From an uncultured bacterium (GTDB lineage: Bacteria; Actinomycetota; Coriobacteriia; Coriobacteriales; Coriobacteriaceae), in assembly GCA_958349055.1 (NCBI GenBank), contig CATWBO010000055.1:1-7461 (forward strand): DNA of 7,461 nt, read 5' to 3'. Position 1 is the stretch's first letter. Each line of letters opens with the position of its first letter. The notes beneath the pieces were generated by a model. It made no database searches and was not told the origin of the DNA. It was given only the letters and a program-made list of their open reading frames with translations. Shown here piece after piece: positions 6,139-7,461 of this stretch. The position numbers were made by a program, and so were the translations under genes.

Positions 6139-7320
6139 TTATCCGCGCGGCTTGATTTTATCACGCAGGGACTTGAGGTTCTCGAGCGCGGCGTTGAGCG
6201 TTTCGTCTCGCTTGGCAAAGTGGAAGCGGATGAGGTGGTTGACGGGCTCGCGGAAGAAGCTCGAGCCCGGAACGGCGCCCACGCCCACCTTGGAGGCCAA
6301 ATCCTCGCAGAAGTCGAGGTCGCTGTCATAGCCAAACTCCGAGATATCCATCATCACGTAGTAAGCGCCCTGCGGCACGTTGTGAGTGAGGCCGATGCTG
6401 TCGAGTCCCTGGCAGAACAGGTCGCGCTTGGCGGTATAGAGGTCGAGGACCTCCCGGTAATAGCTATCGTCGAAGTTGAGGGCGGTGACGACAGCCTCCT
6501 GCAGGGGAGCGGCGGCGCCCACGGTGAGGAAGTCGTGGACCTTCTTGATGCGCTCGGTGATCTCGGCCGGGGCGATGGTGTAGCCCAGGCGCCAGCCGGT
6601 AATGGAGTAGGTCTTGGAAAGCGAGCTGCAGCTGATGGTGCGCTCGAACATGCCGGGCAGCGTGGCCATATAGACGTGCTCGTGGGGCGCATAGACGATG
6701 TGCTCATAGACTTCGTCGGTGATGCAGTAGACGTCGTACTTTTTGCACAGGTCGGCGATAAAGGTGAGCTCCTCGCGCGTAAAGACCTTGCCGCAGGGGT
6801 TGGACGGGTTGCACAGGACAATGGCCTTGGGGTCGTTGTCGCGGAAGGCCGCCTCGAGGACCTCGCGATCGAAGTCAAAGGTGGGCGGGTTCAGCGGCAC
6901 GTAGATGGGCTCAGCGCCCGAGAGGATCGTGTCGGCGCCGTAGTTCTCGTAGAACGGCGAGAAGATTACGACCTTGTCGCCGGGGTTTGTGACCGTCATC
7001 ATGGCGGCCATCATGGCCTCGGTGGAGCCGCAGGTGACTACGATATTTTCGTTGGGGTTGATCGGCATGCCCATAAAGTGCTCCTGCTTGGCGGCAAGCG
7101 CCTCACGCATGGCCTGGGAGCCCCAGGTGATGGAGTACTGGTGGTAGAGCGGCTTGGGGTCGGTGGCGATGGTGCTCAGACTGTTGAGCAACTGCGCCGG
7201 GGGATCGAAGTCGGGGAAGCCCTGCGAGAGATTGACAGCGCCGTACTTATTGGAGATGCGTGTCATGCGGCGGATGACGGAATCGGTAAACGTTGCCGTG
7301 CGGTTGGAGAGTTCTTTCAT
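6139..7320 (-). CDS. class I PLP-dependent aminotransferase
   Basis: A 393-residue cytoplasmic fold-type I aminotransferase that moves an amino group from an amino acid to a 2-oxo acid using pyridoxal phosphate. With numbering from the ATG at 7320, the visible features are GSTEA (98-102, cofactor phosphate), NPSNP with Asn174, Asp202 and Tyr205 in TDEVYE, Lys236 in SSLSKTYS (Schiff base lysine), Arg244 in GWRLGY, and Arg365 binding the substrate carboxylate. QGFPDFDPP near the N-terminus, GKVFTREEL and LCKKYDVYCITDEVYE resemble the kynurenine/glutamine/methionine aminotransferase branch rather than AspC. The exact substrate (Met, Gln, aromatic or other) cannot be fixed from sequence. I chose ATG 7320 because AAAGGA sits 5 nt before it. 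An in-frame ATG at 7338 would put that site inside the gene and has none of its own. The gene is monocistronic, with its own terminator. Confidence 0.93.
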   Translation of the reverse strand: MKELSNRTATFTDSVIRRMTRISNKYGAVNLSQGFPDFDPPAQLLNSLSTIATDPKPLYHQYSITWGSQAMREALAAKQEHFMGMPINPNENIVVTCGSTEAMMAAMMTVTNPGDKVVIFSPFYENYGADTILSGAEPIYVPLNPPTFDFDREVLEAAFRDNDPKAIVLCNPSNPCGKVFTREELTFIADLCKKYDVYCITDEVYEHIVYAPHEHVYMATLPGMFERTISCSSLSKTYSITGWRLGYTIAPAEITERIKKVHDFLTVGAAAPLQEAVVTALNFDDSYYREVLDLYTAKRDLFCQGLDSIGLTHNVPQGAYYVMMDISEFGYDSDLDFCEDLASKVGVGAVPGSSFFREPVNHLIRFHFAKRDETLNAALENLKSLRDKIKPRG

Positions 7321-7328
7321 GCCGGTCC

Positions 7329-7388
7329 TTTCGAGCATTTGTAGTGGGGCAAGTTTACTCCTACGAAACCGGTGGGAAATGCTCGAAA
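7329..7388 (-). promoter_or_regulatory. 12-bp inverted arms in the aminotransferase leader
   Basis: TTTCGAGCATTT at 7329-7340 and its exact reverse complement at 7377-7388 flank 36 bp. On the - strand the proximal arm ends in the AAA of the AAAGGA ribosome binding site. Allowing one bulged base (7389) the stem gains three pairs (7326-7328 with 7390-7392), which would bury the whole site. It could be an RNA stem that blocks translation or a pair of protein-binding sites around the promoter. Confidence 0.5.
7352..7379 (-). promoter_or_regulatory. candidate promoter of the aminotransferase gene
   Basis: TAAACT on the - strand (7357-7352) is a fair -10; TTTCCC (7379-7374), 16 bp upstream, is a weak -35. 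If used, transcription starts near 7345 and the distal inverted arm overlaps the -35, leaving only the proximal arm in the RNA. An upstream start beyond 7388 is the other possibility. I see no gene in 7389-7461. Confidence 0.35.
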
Positions 7389-7461
7389 TGGATCCGAAAA
7401 ACTCTTGGTTGATTTCCGATCTCAGCCGAACACATTGAGGGGATAGGCCTTTCCCGCAGTT

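Noticed and set aside
1..7461. A mobile element, defence system or CRISPR array.
   Set aside because: No transposase, integrase, nuclease or repeat-spacer pattern is visible, and all five genes look like ordinary chromosomal genes of even composition.

Overview
The window reads as chromosomal DNA of a high-GC Gram-positive bacterium, most likely a gut actinobacterium of the Coriobacteriia and perhaps Collinsella. That placement is inference from the actinobacterial-style ATPase core of Rho, its very long Ala/Pro/Arg/Lys-rich N-terminal extension, and the GC-rich codon use. I see five protein genes and no tRNA, rRNA, CRISPR array, insertion sequence or phage gene.

Left part, + strand. Positions 1-263 are a leader region with a 16-bp perfect palindrome at the window edge, a promoter-like pair and a roughly 140-nt untranslated leader. 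The leader leads into an 857-residue transcription termination factor Rho (264-2837, GTG start). The gene ends in an intrinsic terminator at 2875-2906, possibly followed by a weaker second hairpin. The gap 2838-3150 then carries a good promoter (2986-3014) for the next two genes. These are an unrecognised 461-residue membrane-anchored, Ala-rich, acidic protein (3151-4536) and, 7 nt later, a VanZ-family membrane protein (4544-4993). They look like a two-gene operon.

Right part, - strand. A perfect 18-bp terminator stem (4979-5024), overlapping the vanZ-like stop codon, separates the convergent transcription units. A ROK-family sugar kinase of the fructokinase type (5108-5998) has its own promoter region with a palindrome and a repeated motif. 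Upstream of it, behind a strong terminator, lies a class I PLP-dependent aminotransferase (6139-7320). The leader of that gene carries two 12-bp inverted arms, one of which overlaps the ribosome binding site.

The genes do not form one pathway: termination factor, envelope-type membrane proteins, sugar phosphorylation and amino-acid transamination are separate units. I found no convincing new multi-gene system. The points most worth following are the build of this Rho (a 435-residue disordered, modular basic extension placed before the Rho N-terminal helical domain, plus loss of the usual RNP1 aromatics), the unknown protein linked to VanZ, and the two regulatory inverted-repeat regions on the right.
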